Of a DNA stretch of 64,000 bases, positions 33,117-45,612 are shown piece after piece. Under the pieces are notes generated by a model that had not been told where the DNA came from, did not search any database, and worked only from the letters and a program-made list of their open reading frames with translations. Each line of letters starts with the position of its first letter. Position 1 is the first letter of the stretch. Position numbers and translations under genes: made by a program. The stretch is from Gigaspora margarita (lineage: Eukaryota > Glomeromycota > Glomeromycetes > Diversisporales > Gigasporaceae). The DNA lies in the NCBI GenBank assembly GCA_009809945.1, contig WTPW01000925.1, positions 129,604 to 193,603 on the forward strand, written 5' to 3'.

Positions 33117-33620
33117 TTTTTTATTTTTTTTTTTTAACCTTTCGGCAGTCTTGCCTTAACTTTATTAGGTTTTAATATTATACTAGAAATATTATTATTA
33201 CTCATAAGGAAATTCCTTTTATACCTAAGTTACAAGTTAATGCTCACCCGGCTTTTTGCGACTAAAGTCCAAATTACCCATGTGCGACCTGCTATAAGCA
33301 GAGATTTTCCTCCATATAAATTCCCTTCTACAACTGAAGAAAACAAATACATCACTGGAAGGATTCTACTGGTCCATCAAGATTACCTATCCTTTCTTTA
33401 AAACTTCTTCCATCTAGGTCTGGGCAGAATAGTTTATCTCTTACTCTTATATAAAAAACAAAATAAATGCCACGTCTATAAGAGAAAAACAAAATTTAGG
33501 AAAAGAAAAAAAAAAAGAAACATATAAAAGAAGAGATAAAAGGAAAAAAAATCCTAAACATAATTCAATCATAAAAGAATGAAGATGAAAAAAGCAAAAA
33601 AAAGAAAAAGTAACTAAAAA
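33117..33620 (-). mobile_element. Retroposon related to the SINE at 35423-36531, partial
   Basis: A T-run of about 20 bp is followed by CGGCAGTCTTGCCTTAACTT. The SINE at 35423 likewise has a T-run followed by TGGCAGTCTTGCCGAGACTT. Both later contain TGTGCGACCTGCTATAAG/TGTGTGACCTGCTGCACTAG. Read on the minus strand this is the 3' end with a poly-A tail. No tRNA-like head was found; the 5' limit is uncertain. Confidence 0.5.
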
Positions 33621-33639
33621 TAAAAATTATATAATGCTG

Positions 33640-34130
33640 CGCAAGGAATCACCTCGCCTAAGTATTATATGTATATAGTAAAAAAAAGAATGTTCTGGAA
33701 TTTGTACTCCAATAATCGACCATCTCCTCTGTGCCATGTCACATTATGCGTCTGTTCCTGTTTATCCACTTGCATGCCTTCTTCCCGATTAGGTTAGGAA
33801 CAACAATGCCGATCTTTTGGAGGGGGTACGCCGAATTTCCCACTTTTTGTTCATAAACCCAGAAAAGAAAAAATCCAAGCGAGAATATTGTAGCAGGTGT
33901 ATAGAAGTTGTGTACTTGTTATCAAAAACCTTAAAGAGAGTGTTGAAAAACTCATTTTTTAGTTCACCGTCTAGCCAGCTATAGAACCTTCATTAATAAA
34001 AGAAATCTTTCACCAGAATTTCTTGTACCAAGGGCACCAACTGCCAGTTATCTTGCACAACCGATGCTTCTGGCTTGCGTGCTGAATATATAAAGGAGTC
34101 CCCGAAATAACAAGAGTAGAAAAAGGTTGA
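33640..34130 (-). mobile_element. Retroelement fragment homologous to 36780-37170
   Basis: GATCTTTTGGAGGGGGTACG near 33813 and the flanking 300 bp match the reverse complement of 36850-37125. Both can be read as the same broken protein (containing PPPKD). The protein family is unknown to me; a non-LTR element or repeated host gene is possible. Confidence 0.45.
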
Positions 34131-35239
34131 CCTTTATAAAAACCAGTATTAATAACTGCTTTGTCTTTTACTTAAAAATTTTGTTTTTCTTTTGTTCAGA
34201 AATTTGAACAAGTGATCAATGGGAAGAGTTTTTTTGTTGTATTAAATCTTTATTATTAATTAAATAATCAATTGATAATTAACTAATTACAACAATTTCC
34301 AAAACACTGAATAATTTTTGGCTAACTCAATTAAGTTAGCTGTTAGTGATTTTGGGCGTATGTACGTACGTATGTAATTTAGGATCAGATGATTAATATA
34401 AATTTTATATTGATACAAATATCTTAAATCAAATACAGAAACATGACATCTTCTCTGTTTAGTAAGCTTATTATTTCAAAAATTGTAAAAGTTAGTATGT
34501 ACGTATTATACGCATACGTACTATTCTGTAATCTTATTAAATCTATTATGCAGAAATTTCAAACTTAACCAAATCGGCCAAAAAATCATTAGGCTAATTA
34601 GTTCCTAAATAAAATATATATTTGGTATATCAAACCGGATCATACCGAATTAAGAAAATGATTATTATTAAACAAAATTACTTGGTCGGTACCTCTAAGT
34701 TTCATTATCAGTTTAATTAATAATCCTTGTAAAATTTTTATTATTAGATGCAAAAAAACAACAAAAATAAGATTGGTTATTATTGGTTATACAAATACAG
34801 ATATCTTAACGAACTCTTTCGCATGCTCTTTGCTTGGTCTTTGCCGATCAGTGATTATCAATTCATCAGACTGGAAAAAATCTGAAGAAGCAAAACAAAA
34901 AATAAAAAAAATAAGTTAAATCGAACATAGATATTAATAGGAATAGTCAACAAAAATGAAAAAATGATATATTAATTCAATCATTTCGATAATTTACCTG
35001 CACTATTACTAACTCTAGCATTTTTCGCTATATTCACAAATTGCAAGAGCTCTTAAAATCATATCTTGCAATTTCATTTACATAAAAATGCTGGGAACAA
35101 AAAGTTCCTTTTCAGGTTTTGCGAAAAAATTTTTGCTGTCAATCCCTGCAAAATAGCAGCATAAATTATTAAACTCAGTTAATGATTTTCCTTGTATAGC
35201 AAAAAAATAAACACATCACTTAAAAGCAATTATGTAGAC
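34131..35239. other. Mostly unassigned AT-rich region
   Basis: No gene is called. It contains small palindromes built on ATGTACGTACGTATG (34365-34385). The part after about 34980 may be the eroded 5' side of DUF6589-like gene II. Confidence 0.4.
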
Positions 35240-35422
35240 AATCAAATATGGTATCGATAGCTATGCCAAACTTATAAATCGCTAAATATATATGATATTA
35301 CACAACAATTTGCACATGCTACTTTAAGAATGGTATTCTAATTTGAGCTTCTATCTAATATTTTATGTCTTGCTCAAGAAAATTTAGATTCTCAAAAAAA
35401 TCTATTTGGACATTCAGAATTT

Positions 35423-36531
35423 TTTTTTTTCAATCTTTGGCAGTCTTGCCGAGACTTTATTAGAATTTATTCATATTATATTATATTCGTAAATGAGGAT
35501 ACAACTAGCCACATGTGCACTTTTGGTGCCTAATTTAAGTAGTTCGCCTAGAGGTTCTATACTAGCTACCATACCTACAACCCAACTAGTGATTTGAACT
35601 GAGAAAATTTTTCTTAATCGGTTAACTGAACTGAAACATTTGGTGTCAACCGATTCAACCGATTAAGATTACTTACATTTACTTTCAGAAATTTTTAGCC
35701 CTTTACTCAAATTTTTGTCTCGACCTTTCTCGTCTACTATGTTCAATCATTTTCTTTCAGAACTTTTCAGGACCTTTGATCTTTTATGGTGTCATTTACA
35801 TTTCGTCAACTGATTCTCAACTGGATTATGGGTCAACTGATTAAGCATTTACTCAACCGGTTAACCGAAACTTGTTCAGGTCGGGTCAGTTAACTGATTA
35901 TAGCCCAACCGGTTCAAAACACTAAACCCAACTACGGGAATTGCCTATTTAAACCCTCTGATTGTCTGATACAATCTAATATTACTTTCTATATAGTTCG
36001 ACCCACTCCATTTCCTCTAAGGAAATCAAGTGTGACCTGCTGCACTAGCCTTATCTAGGTTACAAGCCTAGGGCTGGCTAGACCTTGACTATTAAACTGC
36101 CATGTCCCATTTCGTAGTTGTTCATAGATTTTTAGTACCGGCGCATCTGCATTATACCGACACTTGCAGTCTGACGACTCCGAACCACTAGATACCTCCC
36201 TTGCCCTTATAAGGTTCGTTTGGATCCCAGCACTGACCTTATTTATGGTAGCACCGTCTGAGATCCTAATCTACCTCCTTATTCGGGACTTCCCAAACGG
36301 GTTTCCATTTTTCTGGTTCCTTAAATTTATTAGTATAACAAACACTATTGCGCCCAAGTGCTCCCATTTAAGATAGTAGAACCAAGGTTACAGGTTTCTC
36401 ACCCAACCGATATGAGCCACAGTTACTATAACACAGGCCTAATTTTCGTTATCGTCATCAGTGGGATTTGAACTTTCGACCTGCCACTTGGAGGTTGACA
36501 ACCTGGCCACTTCTCTAGATCGTCACACCCT
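35423..36531 (-). mobile_element. Long tRNA-headed SINE inserted in gene II
   Basis: The 14-bp sequence GACATTCAGAATTT occurs at 35409-35422 and 36532-36545 as a perfect target duplication. Read on the minus strand the element begins near 36531 with a tRNA-like head: A-box-like TAGAGAAGTGG, then AGTTCAAATCC as B box. It ends in a poly-A tail (T-run 35420-35431 on the plus strand). Without the nested hAT MITE (35587-35924) it is about 760 bp, long for a SINE. The plus-strand frame at 36164-36376 is a by-product, not a gene. Confidence 0.85.
35587..35924. mobile_element. hAT MITE nested in the SINE (TSD AACCCAAC)
   Basis: The ends are TAGTGATTTGAACTG and the inverse of TAGTGTTTTGAACCGG. AACCCAAC is duplicated perfectly at 35579-35586 and 35925-35932. 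The interior is full of AACCGGTTAA/TCAACTGATTAAG words in both orientations. Confidence 0.93.
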
Positions 36532-36779
36532 GACATTCAGAATTTACATCCAAATGAAATGAAAATTTTAATCAAATTATAGAACAGTTAGTAAATAAAT
36601 ATAAAAAAAACTTTAGTATTAAAAAAATTAATGAAGAAATATCTTCTAAAATAGAATCTTGCTATCGAATAAATTCATCTAATATTGAATTTTTAGGAAT
36701 AACTCTTTTCAATGATCCCTTATACCAAATTTTCCAAGAACTTCAACCTACGAAAACTGTACAGTTATCATATGTAATA

Positions 36780-37850
36780 TGGAACAAAGTTGTATTTTCA
36801 CTAGCTGGAACTTAAGGCTATTCACTGAGTGTTTGGTTCTTCTTGAACCAAAAGCGGTCGTTACTGAAATAGAGTTGAAAAAGAGGACTCATCTAAGCGA
36901 GGTCTCCTGGCAGAAGTATGAAAAACTACCAAGCAAAGAAGTAGTAAACAGCTTTGTCAAGGTTTTTGGATATAAAAACAGACAGAAATACTTGGTTAGA
37001 TATAATATTCTGTATAGCGTAACTCTTTCAAGCCTCTACAATTTGGTGCACTCTTCCTCTCGCTCCTTTGGTATTTCGAAATTTCAACAAAGTGGGCATT
37101 TCAGTTTACCCCCTCCAAAAGATCAGCAAAGTTTATTCCTTCCAAATCAGGAACACCTACCTATTTGAAATCAATATCACGAGTGATCTTTAGCTACGAA
37201 GTAAATGGTGAATGACATATTAGAGATGTTTTGGATCGTTTGCAGAAATTTCTCACAAAGCAAGCTACAAGGTGAACTTTACTGTATCAGCTTTCTTTTT
37301 TTTTTTTTTTTGTTTTTAACATTGTACATATAATACTTATATAGACTGGTTCTACAGTATTATATAATTTTTATAGAGTATAGACTTCATTTCAATTTTG
37401 TTGAGATTGTTTTTTCTTTGTTTTTCTTATCTTGTTTCTTTTTACTTTTCTTACTTGGTATTTCGCTTAGGATTAGTAGTTTCCCTCTATTTTTTATACT
37501 CCCCTTTATATTTCATTTCATTTTAGTTTTTTTTTCTTGTGATGGATCTGAGTAAAATCATTCCAGTATCGAAGCGAGGTGAAAAGGATTTAAAGAAAAT
37601 GGCAGTCTTGACAAGGCTAACAACAGCCATTCAGTGATTACTGAGATAACTTGCAGTGAGTTGCGGGCCTTTGTACGAGAAAAACTAGTTGTCATAGCAG
37701 GTTGCACCTGAGTACTTTAGTATCAAGTGAGTTTTTATTTGAAAAAAAGAGGATTTAGTTAGCAGCCAGAAAATTGAATGTAGCTTATTAACTTACCGTA
37801 ACTGAATTATGTAAATTTTTTTACAATCCCCTAAAATAAAAGCAGGACCG
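36780..37850 (+). mobile_element. Second insertion in gene II, retroelement-like
   Basis: This block separates two parts of the DUF6589-like frame. It contains a 129-codon open frame (36779-37168) with PPPKDQQSLFL near its end, homologous in inverse orientation to 33640-34130. A T-run follows at 37292-37307. A further part (37600-37740) resembles the SINE body (TGGCAGTCTTGACAAGGC; GCAGGTTGCACCTGAG). No target duplication was found, and it may be more than one event. The frame's protein family is unknown. Confidence 0.45.
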
Positions 37851-38974
37851 CTAGTTAAAAAAAAATAAATTCACCTAATATTGTTATAATAGAACCTAAA
37901 CCAGCCATATTCAAGTCAATTAATATGTATCTAAATGATCTTGAACAAGATATAATTGATTTAGCATGTGATGCAGCTATTTTTGCAAGAACTAAATCTT
38001 ATAAAAATAAAGACTTAACTTGTAGATTTATTCTTGGACAATGGCATACATCAGTAGTGCTTTAATTACAGCTTTTAGTGGATATGATCTTTATAGTATG
38101 GCAGCAAAACTTGGTGTGCGATTTCTTGACAAGTTAGAACAAAATATAGACTATTGTGCAACTTGTAAAGTACTAGAATTAATACATGCTGCTGTAGGAA
38201 TAGCAATTCATCTTCATTTAAATGGTAAAAATATACTATTAGATACAAAAACTATATTTAGAGGTAATAATAATATCCTAAAAGTATGGTTTTTATATTA
38301 CCAGGTCATCGTGTAGAAATTCATTTAGGTAATACAGATATGCAATTAAAAAATTTAGCTGTATTTGCACCACTATTTCCTGCAACTGGCAAAATATCTA
38401 TACATCATCAGTTGTAACCTTTTTGGAGTCAGTATCATATCACTCACAGCAATATAACTATTTAAGCATGTTGCTTCAGTAAATACTACTAGAGAAAATC
38501 ATTATTTAGCTTTTGATGAAGCTCTTGAACAATATGGTGTAAAATTTGTTAAACAAAATTTAATATTAGGCTTATTAGATCCAGTAATTCTAAAGCAAAA
38601 AATAATGGCAATTCAAGATGAACATGAAAGATTGTTGCTTTTATACAATGAATTTGTAGAAGACAATGTAGTTAATACAGGAGATCGAAATACTAAACAA
38701 TATACTGAAGCTTTTTGAAAACTTGTTGATGAACTTACTAGTGCATTTAATTACCCTGATCCTACACAATATAATTTTTCCACCATGTACAAGAAATGAA
38801 ACAAGATGGTTATACATGAATATTTAATTTTTATCAAAAGGGTCTCATTCGGTTATATAATATTTTGTATAAAAATATCTATAAAACTAAAGAGGTAGTT
38901 ACAAAAGGAAGACAGGTTAAAGAATTAGTTAGTGTTTCAGTTAAAGAATATTTACTATCTTTAAAAAATAATTA

Positions 38975-40471
38975 AAGAATATTTAATTAATAAATTTTTA
39001 AAATAAAATATATAAAAGTAGTTAAAATAAATTATCTACCATATTTTTATGAAATAATGCTCTTATTTTAAGGCAAAAATAAAATTTTTTTTAAAACTGC
39101 CTAATATATCAATCATTTGCTGAAATCTTAATATAGATGCACATTATTTTAGGCACACATAGGCATAACTTCAAAACTAAGTATCTATTTTTAGAAAACA
39201 AGATTTTCCAAATAACTTTCATATTTATTATTTTGCAAAAATACAGTAACCTATATAACTAACTTTTAATAAATTTATACTTTTTCAGATTTTAATAATT
39301 TTTGTTTTGTTCAACTATTTTGCATTTTGTTTTTTTGATCCCAGGCTGATTAAACTTCTAATGTCTATGAAAAATATTATAAAACCTTTAATTTACTTTA
39401 ATACAAAAATTTATTACTAATTTATTAATAAAAGCAATTTATGCTTTTAAATACAAAGTCATGTCTTTTTTTTTTTAAATTAGACAGCTAAATTAAAAAA
39501 AAAGTTTAGAAAAATTTTGTTATGCATATAAGAAATTTTCAATTTTTATGTAAATTTGATAATTTTTTTTGTATGGAGATCTAAAATTTTATTGTTGCAT
39601 AAAAACAAAAATTCAAAAATACTTTCAAATTTTCATATCAATAAAAAAAATATATCTATGACTAGTCTATGATCTCTTTTAGCAATTAAGACTCTTTTAC
39701 TCTAAATTATAATCCTACTCTGCTAAAAAAAAACCCCCAAACTACTAAAAAGGTCCTATAGTTAAACCTTTTTAAGTGCACATGTTCTGCATCATTTCAC
39801 AATTTAGATTGATTTCAAATTAATCTAAATCATTTTTAAATTTTGAACCAATATACTTTATTTCTCAATTGGTAAAAATTAAAAAAGATAACCAAGTGAT
39901 AAAAATTATACAACTATTAATAATTAATTATATCATAAACATTCATTTGCATAAATAAAAATATATATATTTGTATAAATTACAGTTATATTAAAAAAAA
40001 ATCACATAAATTAATAAAAAAAGCACAACTATAAAAATTTGTATTATTAAAAAATTTTAATAATTTTTATATAGAATGCACTTATAGTGATTTAAAATGA
40101 CTAAGGCAGCCATGGCTAAATTAGCTTAGCTAGCTAAGCTAGCTAATATAACATGGTCAGCTAGCTAATGTNGCTAAGGGTTATTCATATAATAGATTAA
40201 TTTTTGTAGATTAATTGTGATTTCTTGTGATAATTAGCCTAAAGTAAATAAAAAGATTTATCATTTTAATACTAGACAACAAAACAACTTCATATAAAGA
40301 AGTTTATAAACTAATAAATGCAAGCAAAAAAAGAATGTTATATTTTTAAAAATAGATAACATGTAAATTAAAATTTACTATATAAATCCAAGCTCAGATC
40401 GATCAAAAATTCAATATGCAAATAAAATAATTGATGAAGCTATCTTTCATTTATTATATTTTAATCATTGT
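38975..40471. other. Intergenic AT-rich
   Basis: No gene was recognised. At 40115-40180 there is a small palindromic cluster of TTAGCTAGCTAA words with one unresolved base (40172). The rest is low-complexity AT sequence. Confidence 0.45.
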
Positions 40472-41313
40472 GAGACATGATATTGGGGTTCTATATCAAC
40501 TATATAAATCAAATCTATATCAAGTTCTCTTAACATTTTATTATTAGAAGATAAATTTGATAATTTCACCGATGCAAAAGTATATCATATAAATTAAATA
40601 TAAAAATTGCTCAAACTTCATTTAGATACACAAATCAAATTTCTTTCTTTTTCAAAGTTTTTTAAAAACCAATTGTTTCTTATACAATATATTTACAAAG
40701 TTACAAAGCATTTTTTTATATAATGTTATAAAACATTGATTCCAAGTCTATTATTTTATTTTTTATTGTTAAATGCTATTAAATAACATTAAATTTTAAA
40801 TTTAAACTGAATTATAAGTTTTTTTATTTAATTATAAAAAATGGCTTTGTAACTTTTTTTATAGAGGTTTAATCTTAATTTTTACAAAAAATTTCTTTGA
40901 ATTATAATAAAGTTAGAGCTGGGCATCTAATTTTGATATATACATAGCAATGGGTATATCATAAAAGCATCGATTCTAACTGAAGAACTGAACAAAATTT
41001 GACTAGAAAAGCAAAAAGAAAAGCAGCACAACAAGATGATTAATAAAATAATCAAGCTCAACCATAATTATTTGGGCCAAATATTGCATCAATACTCTTT
41101 AATCAAATACTTTGCTACTAAATTCGCTTTATTATACAGTTTATAACTAACAATATAATAAATATTGCTATAATAAAAATTATATAGCTAATCTATTATT
41201 GTTATATATTAAAAATTTGATTAGTAAAAAATCCTCAATAATAAAATTTATAATAGGACCTGATATAGGTTTGATTTACATAGCTAATATAGAACCCCAA
41301 TATGAAGTGACTC
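40472..41313. mobile_element. TIR element E, copy 2 (about 0.84 kb)
   Basis: The left end contains ATATTGGGGTTCTATATC then ACTATATAAATCAAA. The right end is the inverse: TTTGATTTACATAGC then ATATAGAACCCCAATAT. The interior around 40820-40930 (ATTATAAAAAATGGCT; GTTAGAGCTGGGCATC) matches 45855-45960 in copy 1. The target duplication is unclear. Non-coding. Confidence 0.68.
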
Positions 41314-41743
41314 TTAGCTCATATAATTAATGAAGCAATAACATTTTTAATCTACTACTTAACCCAAAATTACATTTATCTATTATACTTAGGATACATA
41401 AAATATAAGTATTAGTACAAACCAATTTTTATTATTACAATCTATAACATATTAACAGTATAATCAAAGTTCTTTAAAGCTTACATATAATGTTGTTAGC
41501 CGAAATACCCTATTTAGTCAAATATTTAGACAATTTGTGTTGAAATATATTTTGACATGATATTATTTTTTGCTGAAATGCCAAAATTCTTAATTGACTA
41601 AATGTCTAAATTATTGACTAAATAAATAATATATGACTAAATGTCTAAATTAGTAATAAAATAAAAAAAATTATAATAAAAATTATATAAATTTTATTGT
41701 TATGTATATATAATAACTTTTATTTAAATATTAATAAGCTATA

Positions 41744-41917
41744 TAGTCAGATCTCTCTAAATACAATCCTCCAAAATACAACACTTCTCTAAATACAGCC
41801 TTAAATTCTGGCTCAAATATATTTTTAACCTCTATAAATGCAATTTTTCTTATTGTTCTCTAAATGTAAGCTATCAAAAGTTTGGCCCAATAACTTGCAT
41901 TTAGGGAGGTCTGACTG
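41744..41917. mobile_element. Pogo/Tigger-like MITE (TA duplication)
   Basis: The ends are TAGTCAGATCTCTCTAAATA and the inverse of CAGTCAGACCTCCCTAAATG, flanked by TA on both sides. A CAGT(C/A)-type start with a CCTC motif resembles pogo-group ends. 174 bp, non-coding. Confidence 0.72.
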
Positions 41918-42025
41918 TAATTATATTCAAAATTAATAACTCAAATATTTAATAAATAAGTGGAATAATTTAAATAAAAAATTAATGTATATTTCACATA
42001 TGTATATATTTATAAATATATATAA

Positions 42026-42691
42026 GTTATCCCTTAATCTGTAGGCTGTTCCAGGCAAATTTGTCTGGAAAAATACTATAAATATACTTATGATCTACTT
42101 TTTTTAAAAATTAAAATATTAAAATAAAATTTTATTTAATAATATTTGAAAATAAGGATTATACTTTAGTAAAATTTAATTTTATATTATAAGAAAAAAA
42201 GTATAAGTTGCTTATAAGCTAAAAATAGACAATTTTAAAAAAAAATTTTAACCAAAAAAAATTATCACTAATTCTTGGCGAACTCTATAAATATTAGCTC
42301 TAGCTCTCTGTTTTTAATACATATTGTAGTTTATAAAAAGGATTACAACTTTTATTATTGCAACTTTTGTGATTTACTTGTAAAAATTAAGACTTGTATT
42401 AGAAGTAAAAATTTTTTTTATAGACGGGAACATATAAAATTTAAGAAAAGTTAAAGAAAAATTCTATAGTAAAAATTTTTAAATAAAAACTTTAAAGTTT
42501 TATTGTATGAAAGCTTTCTAATAATTTTAAAAAAATTTTCTAAAAAAGTTTATAAAATATGTTTTAAAAAAAAGTATTTTATAAAGAAAGTATACCCCAT
42601 ATTCTTAATAAATTTTTGTTTTATTTAAAAAATTATAAATACTTTTTAATTTTCCAGGCAAATTTGCCTGGAATACGGTTTAAGGGATAGC
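42026..42691. mobile_element. TIR element D, copy 1 (666 bp)
   Basis: The ends are GTTATCCCTTAATC and the inverse of GCTATCCCTTAAACC. Just inside each end is a CCAGGCAAATTTGCCTGG-type palindrome. The flanks ATATATAA and ATATATCA (7 of 8) suggest an 8-bp duplication. Copy 2 lies inverted at 48641-49488. Confidence 0.75.
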
Positions 42692-43419
42692 ATATATCAA
42701 ATAGACTGATTCAATCTTTGAAGCAATACAATAAAAAAATTCAAACCAGATTGATAGAAGCAAATAACTGTTTTCAGATCAAATCTACTTTAATGTAGCA
42801 TGAAATCCACAAAATAAACAAGTTGAATATTTGCTAATAAATAAGTTTATATATTTTTTTAATTTAGACATTTTGACATTATTTAGACATTTTAGCATAA
42901 TTTAGAATTAGCATTATTTTAGAATTTTAACAGACTAAATATTAAATGTCAAAATATTTCTACAAGCTCAAAACAATTTTAGCTAATAACATTATTTACA
43001 TGTAACGTTAGAGTGTGCGGCGTACTATATAAATCAAAACTATATATGGTTATAGAATAAAATTTATTAAAGGTAGGGTACATTAGGCTTCCGCAAGGGC
43101 TTGGGCTACCCACGGGTACCCTGAGGGTAGTACCACACAGACTGGGTCAGGGTATTAATTTTTGGGTCCTAGGGTAAGGGTAAGGGCTCAAGTACTAAGC
43201 CCTTATATAGATATGTAGGGCTTAAAGAGCAACGGTACCCTACCCTCGTACCTGCGAATACCCAGTACTAAACAACCTACCAATTATAATCCAGGCTCTA
43301 TCAGGTTCTATTGCAGTATGTTACATGGATTATCTTTGCATATCTATATAATAAAAAAAATTGATATTTTTTTTTCTTTGGTTTAACCCCACATTAATAA
43401 TATGGATATCATGTACATA

Positions 43420-43620
43420 CTAATTACCAATGCGTAACCAATATACTAATTAATAACACACTAATTACCAACACACTAATTACCAACGCATGCACTAATT
43501 ACCAGCATTCTAATCTACCAACAGACATACTAATTACGCTAACAACTCACTGAGCTACCAGTATACTGAGCTGCCAACACATTGAGCTACAATACCAACA
43601 TACTGAATTACTAACTATGA
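43420..43620. repeat. ACTA(A/T)TTACCAACA minisatellite
   Basis: An irregular 13-22-bp unit, CACACTAATTACCAA and later ACTGAGCTACCAGTAT, is repeated about ten times. It resembles the inverse of the minisatellite at 3040-3990. Confidence 0.65.
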
Positions 43621-43839
43621 AAAGTAGAAGGTTATTAAAAGCCATAGACAAGATATTAGTATTGTTGCAACTTTTTACTCATTATATTGGAACGTTAAAA
43701 GCTAACAATACTATGTTAATACCATAGCATCTATTACTAATATAAAATCACAAAGTCATGGAAGATTTCACAGACAATGATACCTATAATTATGATAATT
43801 ATGATGCTGATAATATTATGATGGGTGTCAACCCGGTTA

Positions 43840-43992
43840 CTAGCTTAACCACTTGTTCTAAAAGCATTAATAGCGCAACTAGTAAAACTGTCAGTGAAGT
43901 CACCAGCGAAATTACTAGCGATACCACCAGCGAAATCACTAGCAAAATCACTAGCAAAACAACCAGCGAAACAACCGGCAAAACTACACCAA
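43840..43992. repeat. 15-bp coding-like tandem repeat (Ser/Thr-rich frame)
   Basis: Units such as ACCAGCGAAATCACT repeat about nine times and keep an 81-codon plus-strand frame open (43758-44003), giving repeated TSEITSK/TSETTGK. There is no homology and no domain. A short expressed low-complexity protein is possible, but the inverse frame is equally open, so I treat it as a minisatellite. Confidence 0.6.
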
Positions 43993-45392
43993 GATTTACG
44001 TAGGACCCCGAAATATACATAGATAGGTCAGGTATGAGTTTGCTTATTTTTAAGGTTTTTTAAACAGATCTTTTCTATTTATAGTAATTTTTTTGCTTAT
44101 TTTTGAAGTTTTTTCTGCAGATCTTTCCTTTTTTAGTAACCCTATAATTAACCTGACCTATCTATATATATTTCGGGTTCCTGTTTACGTCCCTGTTTAG
44201 GACCATTTTTTTTTGTTAAAAGAAAAACAATTGGTATCACTATTGATACGTATCGATATATAATTTATAACAGCAATATTAATAATGATAAATATATTTA
44301 TTAAATTTATCAGTTTCAAAATGATTCAACTCATTAAAAAGACAGAGAATTGCCTGAAATTTCACAAGCTGTCTATAAATTGTTAATAACAAATTTACAT
44401 TTGAAAATTTTATGTTAATATGAAATTTTGAGTGTTCAACTAATAGAATATATAAATGTATTAAAAAAATTCGTACATTAAGTATAACCAAAAAATTTAC
44501 TGGAACTTTTGTGAAAAATCAATAACTTTTTAGAGATAGTTCTTATAAAGAGATTTCACTTAAAAGAAATTAGAAAAATAAGCGCATATTTCGGGAATCT
44601 TTTAAAATTTTGTACTTTTTTTGATAATTAATAATTAAAAATTATATTTTAATTAATCATTTTTGCTGATAAAGATCTGATCTTATTTTAAAATGATATT
44701 TTTTTTGTTATGTAATATATATGTACTCACATTAGCCTATAACCACTTGCGGGTATTTTGTGGGCAGTTCAGAGGGTACCCTAGCTTATATGGACCGGGT
44801 ATGGATACTAGATTCTGAACTCTAGGGCAAGGGTAGGGCCCGGATAGTTAAGCCCTTTTATAGGCAGGTAGGGTCAGGGTATTGCTAGTACCCGGCCCTA
44901 CCTGGCCCTTGCGGAAGCCTAGGGTATATAGATTATTTATTATATGATTTCAGTGGTACAATAAGATTTATATAGAAATTAAAAATGTGCTACTAATAAA
45001 ACTTTTCATAGTTGTAATCAAATTTGACTAAAATTTTATAATATATAGAACAAAATGCATGTTATATAATAGCAAAATTTTAATAAAGTATATATTTAAA
45101 AAAAATTATACTTCTATATATCATAAAGTTTTACCCAGTTGGCTTAAATTTTTTCTAGTTACACAAAACAATTAATTTTGATTGGTCGATATCATATGAT
45201 TATCATATGATTTTGTAAACAACTTTTGACAACTAAAATTTAAATCATTATAACTTGACGAATATTCAACCAATTTTAACAAATTTGCTATTTTTAGAAT
45301 CAGAAAAACCTGCTTTATAATTTTATTTAATAGTTCAAAAACAAGAATTTAATAATTTTGCGCATGTGCGCTATAGCGCACCTCATATGATT

Positions 45393-45612
45393 TGGTGTAA
45401 TGTGAAATCAAAACAACAAAAATAACCCATTGGTTGTTTGTTAATTAGGGTTAGGATGAGGTTATAATAGAGTGTAGGCGAGAAAAGGGTTTTATAGTAA
45501 AATTTTGCAAGAAATTTTTTGTTAGAGCACAAAGAGTGGTTTCATAAGCAAAATTATGAACCAGGCGATTTTTTAAAAGATTGCTATTTTTTCTCGATTT
45601 CACGTTACACCT
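45393..45612. mobile_element. Small MITE with GGTGTAAYGTGAAATC ends
   Basis: The left end GGTGTAATGTGAAATCAAAA is mirrored on the right by the inverse of GGTGTAACGTGAAATCGAGA. The centre has TTAGGGTTAGGATGAGGTTA and TATAGTAAAATTTTGCAAGA, shared with the element at 55227-55522. The target duplication is unclear. Confidence 0.68.

Larger units (their letters stand above)
35240..38974 (+). pseudogene. DUF6589-like fungal gene II, split by retroposons
   Basis: Plus-strand pieces appear in family order. 35290-35422 gives NIYDITQQFAHATLRMVF and ends FGHSEF at the SINE insertion. After the SINE the same frame continues (36546-36775) with NFNQIIEQLVNKYKKN and YRINSSNIEFLGITLFNDPL. Beyond a second insertion, 37880-38040 reads YLNDLEQDIIDLACDAAIFA and FILGQWHTS. 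38041-38320 covers a central part (FSGYDLYSMAAKLGVRFLDK). 38325-38400 gives HLGNTDMQLKNLAVFAPLFP. 38463-38760 gives HVASVNTTRENHYLAFDEAL and EQYGVKFVKQN. The last pattern is why I suggest DUF6589. Stops and frameshifts are scattered throughout. Confidence 0.52.
41487..42995. mobile_element. TIR element holding two nested elements
   Basis: The left end ATAATGTTGTTAGCCGAAAT and the right end (inverse of ATAATGTTATTAGCTAAAAT) are flanked by TTACAT at 41481-41486 and 42996-43001. TTTAGACA/TGTCTAAA words repeat near both ends. Once the nested elements (41744-41917 and 42026-42691) are removed, about 0.66 kb remains. Non-coding; superfamily uncertain. Confidence 0.6.
43084..44921. mobile_element. 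Non-autonomous hAT element (TSD GGGTAYAT)
   Basis: The ends are TAGGCTTCCGCAAGGGC and its exact inverse GCCCTTGCGGAAGCCTA. The flanks are GGGTACAT (43076-43083) and GGGTATAT (44922-44929). GGGTACCCT/AGGGTACC words are concentrated next to both ends. The interior holds CTAATTACCAAC-type and AGCGAAATCACT-type tandem repeats but no transposase. Confidence 0.88.

Noticed and set aside
36164-36376. 70-codon plus-strand frame in the SINE
   Set aside because: It lies inside a minus-strand tRNA-derived retroposon and has no coding features.
40115-40180. CRISPR-like or regulatory palindrome array
   Set aside because: The AGCTAGCTAA cluster is short, has no spacer structure and contains an unresolved base. 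It looks like simple sequence.
43758-44020. Ser/Thr-rich frame and its hydrophobic mirror
   Set aside because: The sequence is a 15-bp tandem repeat, so both strands stay open. I found no promoter, domain or relative, and kept it as a minisatellite.
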